Shown here: one piece after another, positions 9,551-18,532 of the stretch
How the letters are laid out: every line of letters starts with the position of its first letter
How positions within the stretch are numbered: the stretch's first letter is position 1
NCBI RefSeq assembly: GCF_004761875.1
Contig: NZ_SJEY01000002.1
Location: 248,001-312,000 of the forward strand
Direction: 5' to 3'
DNA length: 64,000 nucleotides
Origin: Roseovarius aestuariivivens
GTDB lineage: Bacteria; Pseudomonadota; Alphaproteobacteria; Rhodobacterales; Rhodobacteraceae
Notes under the pieces: model-generated
Seen by the model: only the letters and a program-made list of their open reading frames with translations
The model's database searches: none
Told to the model about the DNA's origin: nothing
Made by a program: the position numbers and the translations under genes

Positions 9551-10392
9551 GCGGAGACCTCTTTCGTGTTTCGGGCAATATCGTCGACCGCCGCCTGAAG
9601 CGAGACCCGGTCGAGCGTATCGAGCGGCAGGGCGGTGAAGGCAAGGATGCGGTTGCGCAAGGCGCCGTAAGCGTGCTGGAAGGCCAGTGATTTCTCAGCA
9701 TCGGTCCCGGTCGCCTTGACCGGGTCGGGCATGCCCCAATGCGCGCTGATCGGCTGACCGTCCCAGGCCGGGCACTCTTCGTTGGCGGCCTGATTGCAGA
9801 CGGTGAAGACGAAATCGAGCTGTGGTGCGCCTTCGGTGCTGAACTCGGACACGTTCTTGGCGCGCAGACCGGAAATATCGTGGCCCTTTGTCCTGAGCAC
9901 CTCCAAGGCGAAGGGATTGAGTTCCGAATAGGGACGTGTTCCGGCAGAATAGGCTCTGAATCTGTCCCCAGCCACATCGCGCAGGATGGTTTCGGCAAAG
10001 ATCGACCGGGCGGAATTTCCGGTGCAGATGAAAAGCACGTTGTACTTGCGGTCTGTCATGGGGGGCGATCCTTTCTGGAGGGAAACGGGGAAGGCCGTGC
10101 ACGCCTCTGGCCGACCACGGCAGCAATCGTGCAGCAGGAAGTCCACGATCTGCCCGGTGGCGGCGACATTCGCGGTATAGAGCATCGACGTGCCCTGCCG
10201 CCGCTGGCTGACCAGACCGGCCGCGCAAAGGGTCGAAAGGTAAACCGAGAGTGTCGACGGTTTGAGCCCGAGCGCCTGCGCGATCTTGCCTGCCGGGACG
10301 GCATCGGGATAGCGGCGCACGAGAAGCCGGTAGACGGCGACGCGGCCCGGATGCGCGAGGGCGCCAAGGCGGATGAGATTTAGTTCTTCCAT
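9547..10392 (-). CDS. ArsR repressor fused to LMW-PTP-type arsenate reductase
   Basis: 281 residues in two modules. Residues 1-100 are an ArsR/SmtB winged helix ([20 protein letters not shown]) ending in a cysteine cluster, Cys90-Cys91 and Cys98, typical of As(III) sensing. Residues 116-270 are a low-molecular-weight phosphatase-type ArsC with the P-loop CTGNSAR (Cys123-Arg129), Cys199 and Cys207 for the disulfide cascade, and a DP motif at 223-224. The protein can in principle reduce arsenate, sense arsenite and regulate its own operon. ATG 10392 is chosen because the ArsR domain begins there; a longer frame upstream is not family-like. A palindrome abuts the start codon. The stop overlaps the GAPDH start. 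Confidence 0.9.
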   Translation of the reverse strand: MEELNLIRLGALAHPGRVAVYRLLVRRYPDAVPAGKIAQALGLKPSTLSVYLSTLCAAGLVSQRRQGTSMLYTANVAATGQIVDFLLHDCCRGRPEACTAFPVSLQKGSPPMTDRKYNVLFICTGNSARSIFAETILRDVAGDRFRAYSAGTRPYSELNPFALEVLRTKGHDISGLRAKNVSEFSTEGAPQLDFVFTVCNQAANEECPAWDGQPISAHWGMPDPVKATGTDAEKSLAFQHAYGALRNRILAFTALPLDTLDRVSLQAAVDDIARNTKEVSA

Positions 10393-10412
10393 ATTTCGTG
10401 AATAACCGAAAT
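10393..10412 (-). promoter_or_regulatory. Candidate ArsR operator abutting the start codon
   Basis: An interrupted palindrome, ATTTCG-N8-CGAAAT, ends directly at the ATG of the ArsR-ArsC fusion. Its size and spacing resemble ArsR-family operators. There is no Shine-Dalgarno sequence between it and the ATG, so the operator occupies the place of a ribosome site. The mRNA may be leaderless, or translation may use a weak upstream signal. Binding is inferred from symmetry and position only. Confidence 0.55.
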
Positions 10413-10551
10413 GACGGGATATGCACGTGAAGCTTTCGTGACAGTTTGACCAAATCCTGCGCTGGTGGAGATGAAGGGTCAGGCGGGCCATACTTGACGA
10501 GGCCGCGCAGCAAACCCTAGGTACATGAAATTCACTTCAGCCGGGGATGGC

Positions 10552-11163
10552 ATGACCAATCACCTCTATCAGAACGATCTGCCCGACGGGCTTGACCTTG
10601 GGCCTATCGTGGCCATCGATTGCGAGACCATGGGGCTCAATCCTCATCGCGACCGGCTTTGCGTGGTGCAGCTGTCGGGCGGCGACGGGCATGCCCACCT
10701 GGTGCAGGTCGCCAAGGGACAGAGTTCTGCCCCAAATCTCGAGCGGCTGTTGACCGACCCAAACGTGCTCAAGCTGTTTCACTTTGGCCGGTTCGATATC
10801 GCGGCGATGTACAACGCCTTTGGCGCGCTTGCCGCGCCGGTCTATTGCACGAAGATCGCGAGCAAACTCATCCGGACCTATACCGACCGGCACGGCCTCA
10901 AGTACCTTCTGCAGGAGCTTGTGGGCGTCGATATCTCGAAACAGCAGCAAAGCAGCGACTGGGGTGCGGCAGAGCTTTCGGATGCGCAGCTCGACTATGC
11001 GGCGTCGGACGTGCTCTATCTGCACCAACTGCGCGAGGCGCTGAATGCCCGTCTTTTGCGGGAGGGGCGCATGGAGATGGCGCAGGCCTGTTTCGACTTC
11101 CTGCCGATGCGCGCGCAGCTCGATCTCGCGGGATGGCCCGAGACCGACATCTTCGCCCACTGA
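10552..11163 (+). CDS. nrnC: NrnC-type 3'-5' exoribonuclease (RNase D fold)
   Basis: 203 residues forming a single DEDDy exonuclease domain without the HRDC domains of true RNase D. The catalytic set is visible: Asp23 and Glu25 in AIDCETMG, Asp82 in FHFGRFDI, and Tyr149 with Asp153 in LDYAASDVLYL. This short form matches NrnC of alphaproteobacteria, which degrades di- and short oligoribonucleotides and replaces Orn. ATG 10552 follows a GGGGAUGG-like ribosome site; the upstream frame (from 10525) is less likely. The gene is followed after 2 bp by lptC, so it probably heads the lpt operon. Confidence 0.85.
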   Translation: MTNHLYQNDLPDGLDLGPIVAIDCETMGLNPHRDRLCVVQLSGGDGHAHLVQVAKGQSSAPNLERLLTDPNVLKLFHFGRFDIAAMYNAFGALAAPVYCTKIASKLIRTYTDRHGLKYLLQELVGVDISKQQQSSDWGAAELSDAQLDYAASDVLYLHQLREALNARLLREGRMEMAQACFDFLPMRAQLDLAGWPETDIFAH

Positions 11164-11165
11164 CG

Positions 11166-11780
11166 ATGGCACTGCAGGACAATTTCTATTCGCGGTTCGT
11201 GGCGTGGATGAAGATCATCCTGCCACTGGCCGCGCTTGGCATTTTGTCCACGTTGTTTCTCATTTCGCGCAGCGTCGATCCGACCAAGGCGATCCCGTTC
11301 AGCGAGATCGATCTTGCCCAGCGCGCGCAGGACCAGGGCGCGACCAACGCGTCTTTCGCCGGCGTGACATCGGGCGGGGACGAGGTACGGCTGCTCGCCG
11401 AGACCGCCCGGCCCGATCCCGAGGACCCGAGGCTGATCAACGCCGAGAGCGTCACCGCCGAAATCGTTCTGTTATCGGGCACGCGGATCGATATCGCCTC
11501 GCAGCGGGCCGACCTGCACCAGAACCGGTATACCGCGACGCTGGACGGTGACGTGGAGGTCACGACGACCACCGGCTACGAGATCCGGACAAAGCGGCTG
11601 GAGGCCAAGCTTGACACGCTTTACGCCGAAACGCCGGGCCCGGTGACGGGGACGGGACCGCCGGGCGATCTGAGTGCCGGGCGGATGATCCTGCAGGGTA
11701 ACGAGACCACAGGTGACGCACATTTGCTTTTCACCGACGGCGTCAAACTGGTATACACCCGCAAAGTTGCCGAGGAATGA
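11166..11780 (+). CDS. lptC: LPS export protein LptC
   Basis: 204 residues with one N-terminal membrane helix (about residues 15-36, WMKIILPLAALGILSTLFLI) and a periplasmic LptC-type beta-jellyroll. LptC anchors the LPS transport bridge at the inner membrane and receives LPS from LptBFG. The open frame runs back into nrnC, but ATG 11166 gives the expected N-terminal helix and lies 2 bp after the nrnC stop. The stop overlaps the lptA start (ATGA). Order with lptA and lptB downstream confirms the call despite the low sequence conservation of LptC. Confidence 0.9.
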   Translation: MALQDNFYSRFVAWMKIILPLAALGILSTLFLISRSVDPTKAIPFSEIDLAQRAQDQGATNASFAGVTSGGDEVRLLAETARPDPEDPRLINAESVTAEIVLLSGTRIDIASQRADLHQNRYTATLDGDVEVTTTTGYEIRTKRLEAKLDTLYAETPGPVTGTGPPGDLSAGRMILQGNETTGDAHLLFTDGVKLVYTRKVAEE

Positions 11781-12277
11781 CATCCGTGACCCTTGTTCGC
11801 CGTTCGATTTTCGCCGTCGCGTTGATGACGCTGCCGGGGTTTGGTTTCGCCCAGGGGGCGCAGGTCGCCTTTGGAAACACCGAACAGAACAGCCGCCTTC
11901 CGGTGGAGGTGACAGCCGATAATCTGGATGTGAACCAGACCGACGGCACGGCGATTTTCACCGGGAACGTCTTGATCGGACAGGGCGAGATGCGGCTGTC
12001 GGCGCCCCGGGTTCTGGTGGTCTACAAATCGGATCAGACCGGCATCGAAGAGTTGCGCGCGTCGGGCGGTGTGACTCTGGTAAGCGGCGAAGACGCCGCC
12101 GAGGCGCGCACCGCGGATTACAACGTCGACACCGGATTAATCGAGATGGAGGGCGATGTCCTCTTGCTTCAGGGGGTGAACGCGCTGACGGGGGACCGGA
12201 TGTTCGTCGACACCCGCGCGGGCACGGCGCGTGTCACGGGCCGGGTCAAGACCATCCTGCAGCCGCAGGGCGAGTAG
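11777..12277 (+). CDS. lptA: LPS transport periplasmic bridge protein LptA
   Basis: 166 residues with an N-terminal Sec signal peptide ending near GFGFAQ (residue 26), then an OstA-like beta-jellyroll with the characteristic PVEVTADNLDV and FTGNVLIGQG segments. LptA forms the periplasmic bridge that moves LPS from LptC to LptD. It overlaps lptC by 4 bp and is 3 bp from lptB. The protein is short but complete for the family. Confidence 0.93.
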   Translation: MTSVTLVRRSIFAVALMTLPGFGFAQGAQVAFGNTEQNSRLPVEVTADNLDVNQTDGTAIFTGNVLIGQGEMRLSAPRVLVVYKSDQTGIEELRASGGVTLVSGEDAAEARTADYNVDTGLIEMEGDVLLLQGVNALTGDRMFVDTRAGTARVTGRVKTILQPQGE

Positions 12278-12280
12278 ACC

Positions 12281-13039
12281 ATGGCGCGCCCCGATCTTCA
12301 GCTTGCGCACGAAAGCAGCGGCCTTGTCGTGGAGAACCTGCGCAAGAGTTATAAGAAACGCGTGGTCATCCGCGACGTGTCGTTACAGCTGCGTCAGGGC
12401 GAAGTCGTGGCATTGCTCGGCCCCAACGGATCGGGCAAAACGACAAGCTTTTACGCCATCGCCGGCCTGATCTACCCCGAGGGCGGCCATGTGAAAATCG
12501 ACGGGCGCGACGTGACCGCCCTGCCGATGTACCGCCGGGCGAAACTGGGCATCGGTTATCTGCCGCAGGAAATGTCGATCTTTCGCGGGCTTTCGGTCGA
12601 GGACAACATCATGTCGATCCTCGATATCTCGCAACCCAACCGGCACAAGCGGCGCGAACGGCTGGAGGAACTCTTGTCGGAGTTTTCCATCGAGCACCTG
12701 CGCCGCGCGCCGGCGCTGGCGCTGTCTGGAGGGGAGCGCCGCCGCGTCGAGATCGCCCGCTGTCTGGCCGCGCATCCAAAATATCTTTTGCTGGACGAAC
12801 CGTTCGCCGGTGTCGACCCGATTTCGGTGGGCGATATCCGTCACCTGGTGGCAGACCTCAAGAAGCGCGGAATCGGCGTGCTGATCACCGACCACAACGT
12901 GCGTGAAACGCTGGAGATCGTGGACCGGGCCTATATCCTCCATGACGGGCAGGTTCTGATGTCGGGCAGCCCGGAAGAGGTGGTGTCGAACGAAAATGTG
13001 CGCCGTGTCTATCTGGGCGAGAATTTCCGCATTTCCTGA
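12281..13039 (+). CDS. lptB: LPS export ABC ATPase LptB
   Basis: A 252-residue ABC ATPase with Walker [10 protein letters not shown], the LptB-type Q-loop [12 protein letters not shown], signature LSGGERRR, Walker B YLLLDEPF and switch His in [10 protein letters not shown]. It powers LPS extraction with LptFG, which are not in this window. It is third in the lptC-lptA-lptB run. In many proteobacteria rpoN follows, but here hpf follows after 257 bp. Confidence 0.97.
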   Translation: MARPDLQLAHESSGLVVENLRKSYKKRVVIRDVSLQLRQGEVVALLGPNGSGKTTSFYAIAGLIYPEGGHVKIDGRDVTALPMYRRAKLGIGYLPQEMSIFRGLSVEDNIMSILDISQPNRHKRRERLEELLSEFSIEHLRRAPALALSGGERRRVEIARCLAAHPKYLLLDEPFAGVDPISVGDIRHLVADLKKRGIGVLITDHNVRETLEIVDRAYILHDGQVLMSGSPEEVVSNENVRRVYLGENFRIS

Positions 13040-13102
13040 GATGTCACCGATCAGGAAACACTGCTTTCGCTTGCCATTCAGGCGGACCTCTGTCGATCTG
13101 CA

Positions 13103-13132
13103 TTGACAAGTGCGGTGCAAAGCGCCTCAAAT
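13103..13132 (+). promoter_or_regulatory. Candidate promoter for hpf-ptsN
   Basis: TTGACA at 13103-13108 is followed after 18 bp by a weak -10-like TCAAAT at 13127-13132, inside the 257-bp gap between lptB and hpf. The -35 is a perfect consensus and the -10 is poor. The gap suggests that hpf-ptsN has its own start of transcription. Confidence 0.35.
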
Positions 13133-13296
13133 AACTTTATGACGCGAACGATTTTTGTCCTGTCTGCATCGGATTGCCAGCCTGGCTGGACACATAGAGG
13201 ACAAGCCGGATCGTCGTGTCGCTTTCCTGAAAAGAGCTGAACCGCGCGCGACATGCGCGCCGGATCACGCTCTCTTTGTCACTTGGAGGACCGAGA

Positions 13297-13860
13297 ATGC
13301 GCTATCAGATCAGTGGAAAACAGATTGATGTCGGAAGCGCGCTGCAGACACATGTCGAAACCGAGTTGAACGCAGTGATCGACAAATACGCCGAGCGCCC
13401 CACCGATGCAAATGTGGTCTTTTCCAAGAGCGCGAGCGAGTTTGTCTGTGAAGCGACGGTACATCTGTCGACCGGTCTGACGGCCCAGGCCAAGGGGCAC
13501 GCGCACGAGATCTATGCGGCATTCGACAGTTGCAGCGAGAAAATGGAGAAACAACTTCGCCGATACAAGCGGAGGCTGAAAGATCATCACCGTCATCGTG
13601 CCGAGCCGGTTGAACTCTCGCAGGCTTCTGCGTATATCCTCGCTTCCGACAAGGAGGGCGAAGAATCGGAACCCGATAGCTTGCAGCCCATCATCGTCGC
13701 GGAGATGGAAACTAGGATTCCGTCTCTCTCCGTCGGAGAGGCCGTGATGCAGATGGAGTTGGCGGGGGCACCGGTTCTGGTCTTCAGGAACGAGGGCAAA
13801 GACGGGTTGAACGTGGTTTACCGCCGCGACGATGGCAACATCGGTTGGATCGACCCCTAA
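13297..13860 (+). CDS. hpf: Long-form ribosome hibernation promoting factor
   Basis: 187 residues. The N-terminal S30AE/RaiA domain (about 1-105) begins MRYQISGKQIDVG. After a charged linker comes the C-terminal domain (about 130-187) ending in the conserved VVYRRDDGNIGWIDP, which marks the long HPF that dimerises 70S ribosomes into 100S particles in stationary phase. ATG 13297 follows a GGAGGA ribosome site at 13285-13290; an earlier in-frame start at 13276 lacks one. The gene sits between lptB and ptsN, as in many alpha- and gammaproteobacteria. Confidence 0.93.
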   Translation: MRYQISGKQIDVGSALQTHVETELNAVIDKYAERPTDANVVFSKSASEFVCEATVHLSTGLTAQAKGHAHEIYAAFDSCSEKMEKQLRRYKRRLKDHHRHRAEPVELSQASAYILASDKEGEESEPDSLQPIIVAEMETRIPSLSVGEAVMQMELAGAPVLVFRNEGKDGLNVVYRRDDGNIGWIDP

Positions 13861-13904
13861 AAACGGGCATAGGGCGCAAAGCCCATCGGCGGAGCAAAGA
13901 TCTG

Positions 13905-14369
13905 ATGCAGTTCAACAAGATCCTCAAGCCTGAGGCCGTACGTGTGTGTTCGTCCGTATCGAGCAAGAAACGTCTTTTCCACGAACTCGGCGCGATTGCC
14001 GACTCTGTTTACGGCCTGGATCAGAACACGACGATTGATGCCCTGATGGAACGCGAAAGCCTTGGCCCGACCGGTGTGGGCCATGGCGTCGCCCTGCCGC
14101 ATGCGCGTCTGTCCGGGCTGGACGGGGTGGTGGGCGCGCTTATTCTGCTGGAAAAGCCGATCGATTTTGCATCGGTCGACCGGCAGCCCGTCGATCTTGC
14201 CTTTGCGCTTTTCGCGCCGCTTGACGCAGGGGTGGAGCATCTCAAGGCGCTGGCGCTGGTATCGCGGACGCTGCGCGACACCTCGGTCTGCGCCAAACTG
14301 CGCGCCAACAACGATCCCGCCACCCTCTATACCATCGTGACCGAGGCACAGTCGCAACAGGCGGCTTAG
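13905..14369 (+). CDS. ptsN: PTS EIIA-Ntr regulatory protein PtsN
   Basis: 154 residues forming a single EIIA type-2 domain with the phosphorylatable His66 in GHGVALPHARL. PtsN accepts phosphate from NPr and adjusts potassium, nitrogen and stress functions; it does not transport sugar. The start at ATG 13905 gives the family N-terminus (MQFNKILKPEAV); the longer frame from 13845 overlaps the end of hpf. Convergent with the sulfotransferase gene, 1 bp apart. Confidence 0.93.
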   Translation: MQFNKILKPEAVRVCSSVSSKKRLFHELGAIADSVYGLDQNTTIDALMERESLGPTGVGHGVALPHARLSGLDGVVGALILLEKPIDFASVDRQPVDLAFALFAPLDAGVEHLKALALVSRTLRDTSVCAKLRANNDPATLYTIVTEAQSQQAA

Positions 14370-14370
14370 C

Positions 14371-15801
14371 TCACGCGGTGAACGCGGCAAACCCGAACAT
14401 CAGGTAATCGCGCTGATAGGCCTTTTGGGCCAGTTCCTCGATCTCGTCGTCATAGATGTCGGCCAATGCGAAGGGCGCGGCACCGTCTTTGACAGCGGGA
14501 ACCGCCACGTCGGGCGCACCGACGGTGCGGGCCAGGTTCGGCAGGCCGATCGCCATCTCGTCCTCACGCAGGATGAGGTCAGGCGGCATGAAATTGGCCA
14601 TGCCCTGAACGATATTGCTTTGGCTGGCCCAATGCGGGTCGATGCGGATCGCGGTCTGAGCCGCGAGATTGGCGCGCAGGAAGTCCAAGAATGCCTTGAA
14701 CGCGGTGCGGTGGGCGGCAAGATCGTAGGCCGGATCGGGGAACTGACCCGGCAGGGGTAGTTTGTGAAAATTGCGCAGGGTCTTGCGGATGTCGGCATAG
14801 CCGCCCGGACCGGTATGCAGGATCTTGTCGCAGAACGCTGCATGCGCACGCGACACAGGGTGGCGCAGCACGGTGAAGCTGCGATGCCCGGGATGGCGGC
14901 GTTTCCACTGGCGCAGGGCCTTTTGTTTCATGCCCGTGGGCAAATCGCCCACCTTGACCCGGTCGAGTGCTGCCATCCATGCAAGGACCTCGGTCTCGGG
15001 CCCGGACCGGATCGGCATGTAGAGCAAGGGCGCGGCGGAAGCGGCGACGAAGCTGGGCGCGGCGGCGTTGCGGCGCGGTTCGAAATTGGGGGTCCGGGAC
15101 AGGTTGAAGGGGTCGAGGCCCGACAGCGCCTGCGCCATTTCATCGAAATTCTCGACCTTGTCGGACAGCGGGCTGGGGTTTTGCCGCTTGAGCGTGCCAT
15201 CGAGCCGTTCCAGCCGTTCGTCACTGCCCAGAAACCGGGCGAGGCCGTTGATCACATCGAGATCCTGAAGATCCTCATAGGCAATGTAAAAGGCGGTTTG
15301 CCCCGATTTCTGAAGCCGGTTCAGCAGCTCGACCTGAAACGACTGCAGACGGCTGACGTGACGCTCGAAATCCACGGGGTCGAACCGCGCGCGCGCATCC
15401 TTGCGCCGTTTGACATTGGTCAGCTTCCACTGTCCCGTCGCCTGCGCGATTTTCCACGACACGTAGCTGTCCACCGGATTGCGGGTGAGGATGATCTTGG
15501 CGCAGCGCGGATCATCCATCGCAAGGTCAAGCACGCGCGGGTCGTGGTCGTTGAAAAACCGGAACCCGCCGAGACCGTCCGTCTTTTCCTTGATCGCGGC
15601 AATCAGGCTTGCGGGATGGGCGTCGCGGGTGGCCTGACTGATTCCCGCGATCTCGGTTCTGTTGGGATAGCCGATGAAATGCGGATTGAACGCCTCGCCG
15701 TAGCATTCGAACCCGTCGAAGGCGTTGATATTCGCCTCGAGAAAGTTCGAGCCGGTGCGCATCTCGGCGAAGACGACGAAATAGTCAAAGGGTTGGGACA
15801 T
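14371..15801 (-). CDS. Two-module sulfotransferase (Stf0-like plus second PAPS-type domain)
   Basis: 476 residues. The N-terminal half has a 5'-phosphosulfate loop-like segment (FAEMRTGSNFLEANI, residues 11-25) and a 3'-phosphate-binding motif (KIILTRNPVDSYVSWK, near 103-118), as in Stf0/NodH-type enzymes. The C-terminal half (about 250-476) repeats a second 3'-phosphate motif, SFTVLRHPVSRAHAAF, and looks like a second sulfotransferase-fold domain. Such enzymes move sulfate from PAPS to carbohydrate. The gene is last in a run of glycosyltransferases with galE and galU, and cysQ, which removes the PAP by-product, is upstream, so a surface glycan acceptor is likely. No clear P-loop was seen in the second half. 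Confidence 0.8.
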   Translation of the reverse strand: MSQPFDYFVVFAEMRTGSNFLEANINAFDGFECYGEAFNPHFIGYPNRTEIAGISQATRDAHPASLIAAIKEKTDGLGGFRFFNDHDPRVLDLAMDDPRCAKIILTRNPVDSYVSWKIAQATGQWKLTNVKRRKDARARFDPVDFERHVSRLQSFQVELLNRLQKSGQTAFYIAYEDLQDLDVINGLARFLGSDERLERLDGTLKRQNPSPLSDKVENFDEMAQALSGLDPFNLSRTPNFEPRRNAAAPSFVAASAAPLLYMPIRSGPETEVLAWMAALDRVKVGDLPTGMKQKALRQWKRRHPGHRSFTVLRHPVSRAHAAFCDKILHTGPGGYADIRKTLRNFHKLPLPGQFPDPAYDLAAHRTAFKAFLDFLRANLAAQTAIRIDPHWASQSNIVQGMANFMPPDLILREDEMAIGLPNLARTVGAPDVAVPAVKDGAAPFALADIYDDEIEELAQKAYQRDYLMFGFAAFTA

Positions 15802-15807
15802 CAGTGT

Positions 15808-17508
15808 TTACCGCACTAGATACGGCTTGCGTTTGCCGCGCTCTGGTTCATGCAGGCGGTGTTCCACGGGAAAGTCCCCCATCAGGTAGGGGTGCATGCC
15901 CTGGTTCTTTAGGTTTTGCAGGAACTGGCCGAAGCCGGTCAGATCGGCCATCTTGGGCACTTCGGCCAGGCCGTGCTGGCTTTGCTTGCCGATCTCGTCG
16001 ATGATGGTCTGCAACGGCTCCATCGGCGCCTCGATGAATTCCGCCATGGTCCAGATCCGCACGCGCGCCTTGGCCCAGGTCGAGCGCAAAACCTCGAGAT
16101 GCTTGCTTTCGACCTGTTGAAGGCGCGCGGCCTCTTGCCGGATTTCCGAGAAATTCTTGTTGGATTTGAAGAGCGGCACGGCCCAGGCGCCGGAAATGAC
16201 CGAAATCTGCGCGTTCGGGTCCTTGGCGATATCCCACTCGATCTTTTTCATGGTGTCGCGCGGGCCAAGCTGGAAACACTGCCGTTCGCCTCGCGTGTTC
16301 CAGATCAGACTGGCGAGAAAGGCGCGCGGATTGTAGTCCCGCAAGGTGGCACTGTCGCAGAGCGCGCCGTTCATCACGGTTTGCCCATCCGAAAACTCGG
16401 CCCGTTCCGGCGCAAAAATATGGCCGTGCACCCGCGTGCCGGTGACCCGCGCCAGCCATGGCTCGAAATTCTCGAAGAGATCGCTGAAGCCTTCGAATAC
16501 GGAATACTGCGCGCAGGTCAGTCCGTTTTCGCGACCTTCGACGGGAAAGCGGCTTTGCATGTAAAGGCCGGGGCGCCCGCGTACGCGACGCTCCACCGCT
16601 TTGGCGAAAATACGGTCGATCTTGCCTGGGTTAGGCTCTGTCTGTTTCATCGCGCCGGCGGCATCGTTGAGGAACGCATCGTAGAGCTTGTTGGCGAAAG
16701 GCCAGATCTTGCGCGCGACGAAACAGTCCGAACGGCGCAGAAGCTGTAGGTGATCGTCGTAGAAGATATGCGGCTTGCCCTGGTAATCGAACTTCGACAG
16801 CGTCAGCGAGCGGCTTTCGATCTGGCGTGAATAGAGCCGCGACAGGGTCTGAAAATAGCTTTCGTCAGGTATCCACACCTTGCGGAAATAGCGGTCGTAG
16901 ACCTGCCTGTCGGGGTCTTCGAGGATCGCCGACAGGGTCTGGCGCGTCAGGCACCACCACTGGCTTCCCATGTGAGGCACGATGCCGTTGGGAATGCGTC
17001 GCTTGAACCCGATCGCACGCTGAAAGGCGACGTAACGGTCGAAAAGAAAGCGGTTCTTGCGCCAGGAAAACGGAAAGCGCAGCGTAAAGCGTTCCTGATC
17101 CAGCCCGCCGATGGTCCATGGGACATCGGCGGTCGTGGCGGATTCGATGAAGTCGGTATGCGGCCGCTCTGTCAGATAGTCGATGAGTTCCTGCACCGGG
17201 CGCAACGGCAGGCAGGAGCCCGAGGCGAGATAGACATGACGCACATCCGGGAACTGATCGAGCATGATCTTAGACGCGGTCTGCGTCGCCGCCACCAGAC
17301 CCCAGGTGCCCCATTCGCACCTGTGCCGCTTGGCGAAGCGCACATCGGGCAGGTCCGAGAGGGCCTTGATGAAGGCGGCATAGCTCTTTTTCGGAACGTT
17401 CTTGTCGGCATGGATCACGATCGGACAACCGGAGGCCGACCAGTGGCGCGCCACCTGTTCGGCCCGGTCGAAGGCCGTGTGGACCAGCATGATGATGCCG
17501 ACGCTCAC
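15808..17508 (-). CDS. GT14-like (core-2/I-branching type) glycosyltransferase with C-terminal extension
   Basis: 566 residues. The N-terminal 280 residues resemble the core-2/I-branching beta-1,6-N-acetylglucosaminyltransferase (GT14) family: MLVHTAFDRAEQVARHW at the start, HVYLASGSCLPLRP near 95, then GSQWWCLTR and WIPDESYFQTL. The remaining 280 residues form a domain I recognise only as an extension found with such enzymes in alphaproteobacteria. Start GTG 17508 is supported by GAAGGG six bases upstream. The gene is 6 bp from the sulfotransferase and 13 bp from the preceding GT2 gene, so all are probably one operon. The sugar transferred is unknown. Confidence 0.8.
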   Translation of the reverse strand: MSVGIIMLVHTAFDRAEQVARHWSASGCPIVIHADKNVPKKSYAAFIKALSDLPDVRFAKRHRCEWGTWGLVAATQTASKIMLDQFPDVRHVYLASGSCLPLRPVQELIDYLTERPHTDFIESATTADVPWTIGGLDQERFTLRFPFSWRKNRFLFDRYVAFQRAIGFKRRIPNGIVPHMGSQWWCLTRQTLSAILEDPDRQVYDRYFRKVWIPDESYFQTLSRLYSRQIESRSLTLSKFDYQGKPHIFYDDHLQLLRRSDCFVARKIWPFANKLYDAFLNDAAGAMKQTEPNPGKIDRIFAKAVERRVRGRPGLYMQSRFPVEGRENGLTCAQYSVFEGFSDLFENFEPWLARVTGTRVHGHIFAPERAEFSDGQTVMNGALCDSATLRDYNPRAFLASLIWNTRGERQCFQLGPRDTMKKIEWDIAKDPNAQISVISGAWAVPLFKSNKNFSEIRQEAARLQQVESKHLEVLRSTWAKARVRIWTMAEFIEAPMEPLQTIIDEIGKQSQHGLAEVPKMADLTGFGQFLQNLKNQGMHPYLMGDFPVEHRLHEPERGKRKPYLVR

Positions 17509-17521
17509 CCCGTGCCCTTCC

Positions 17522-18532
17522 TCATGCCCAGTTGCCCTTGGACATCAGTCCGAGGATTTCCAATTGCCGCCAGTTTATATATTTCTCCGACCATTTGCAC
17601 CAAAGCTCGGAATTGGAGCGCACATTTTCGGCGTATGCTTTGTATTCGACACTCCCCGAGTAGTGTTGACCGCGCGCAAGCTCTTCCTGCGCCTTTGCCG
17701 CGAAGGTGTCGAGAAACTTGGCGTGCAGCAGGATACCGCTGGCTTTTTCGCCACCCCATTCATCGTAGGTGAGGTTGAGCCCGCGCGGCAAAAGCATGTG
17801 CGTGGAACTGATATAGGTGTATTTTCGGTGCCATTTCACCAGCGGCGTCTTGTTGAGCGCGGGCGCCTTTTTAGGCCTGTCGGCAAAGAAGACCCGGCTG
17901 CGCGGCCCGCCCTGGATCCATAGATTGCCGTACTGCTTGTTCTTCTCGATCATGTAATTGCCCGGATCGAACCAGCCCGTAATCTCAATCGGGTCCTGCC
18001 CGGGCGCGTAAGGCACGGCATCAATCCGTCCCTTGGGATACATATCGAGCAGCATCGCCCCGAACGAGCGCACCTGACTTGTGTCAAGCCAGTCCGTCAG
18101 GGCACGGATGGGGCGCGTGTCGCAAAAGGGGTAGATGAAGAACTCGTCCGGATCGACCACCAGCGTCCAGTGGCCGTGCCCATACTTGCGCTGCAGCCAA
18201 TTGAGCCAATCGACGCCAAACTTCGACCGCTTGTAACTGGCCTTGGTCGTCCAGACCGACACGTCGGGCTGATCGGCCAGATATTCACGGCTGCCATCGG
18301 TGCTGTCGTTATCGACGATGACAAAATGCGCGACGCCGAGATTGCGGTAGTAGCGCAGGAAATACGGCAGGCGCACGAACTCGTCGCGCAGTGTCGAGAA
18401 AAGAAGGATGTCGCCCGGCCGGATCCTGGCGGTGCGATTGACCACGGGCTTGAGCGCGAAATGCTTTCGAAACGCCCGCACCTGGTGGCGCTTCCGGCGC
18501 AGTCGCATGACATATGACTGCGCAATGCTCAC
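17522..18532 (-). CDS. GT2-type glycosyltransferase, paralog A
   Basis: About 336 residues, GT-A fold, with VIVDNDSTDGSREYLADQ after the N-terminal strand and the metal/nucleotide motif VDPDEFFIYP. It aligns along its whole length with the next gene (18696-19718), including LWIQGG, NKTPLVKWHR and the C-terminus LEILGLMSKGNWA, so the two are tandem paralogs. The family (Glyco_tranf_2_4-like) acts in extracellular polysaccharide or LPS synthesis. Start GTG 18532 is chosen because the paralog begins at the equivalent place; ATG 18508 is an alternative. Donor and acceptor cannot be deduced. Confidence 0.82.
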   Translation of the reverse strand: MSIAQSYVMRLRRKRHQVRAFRKHFALKPVVNRTARIRPGDILLFSTLRDEFVRLPYFLRYYRNLGVAHFVIVDNDSTDGSREYLADQPDVSVWTTKASYKRSKFGVDWLNWLQRKYGHGHWTLVVDPDEFFIYPFCDTRPIRALTDWLDTSQVRSFGAMLLDMYPKGRIDAVPYAPGQDPIEITGWFDPGNYMIEKNKQYGNLWIQGGPRSRVFFADRPKKAPALNKTPLVKWHRKYTYISSTHMLLPRGLNLTYDEWGGEKASGILLHAKFLDTFAAKAQEELARGQHYSGSVEYKAYAENVRSNSELWCKWSEKYINWRQLEILGLMSKGNWA

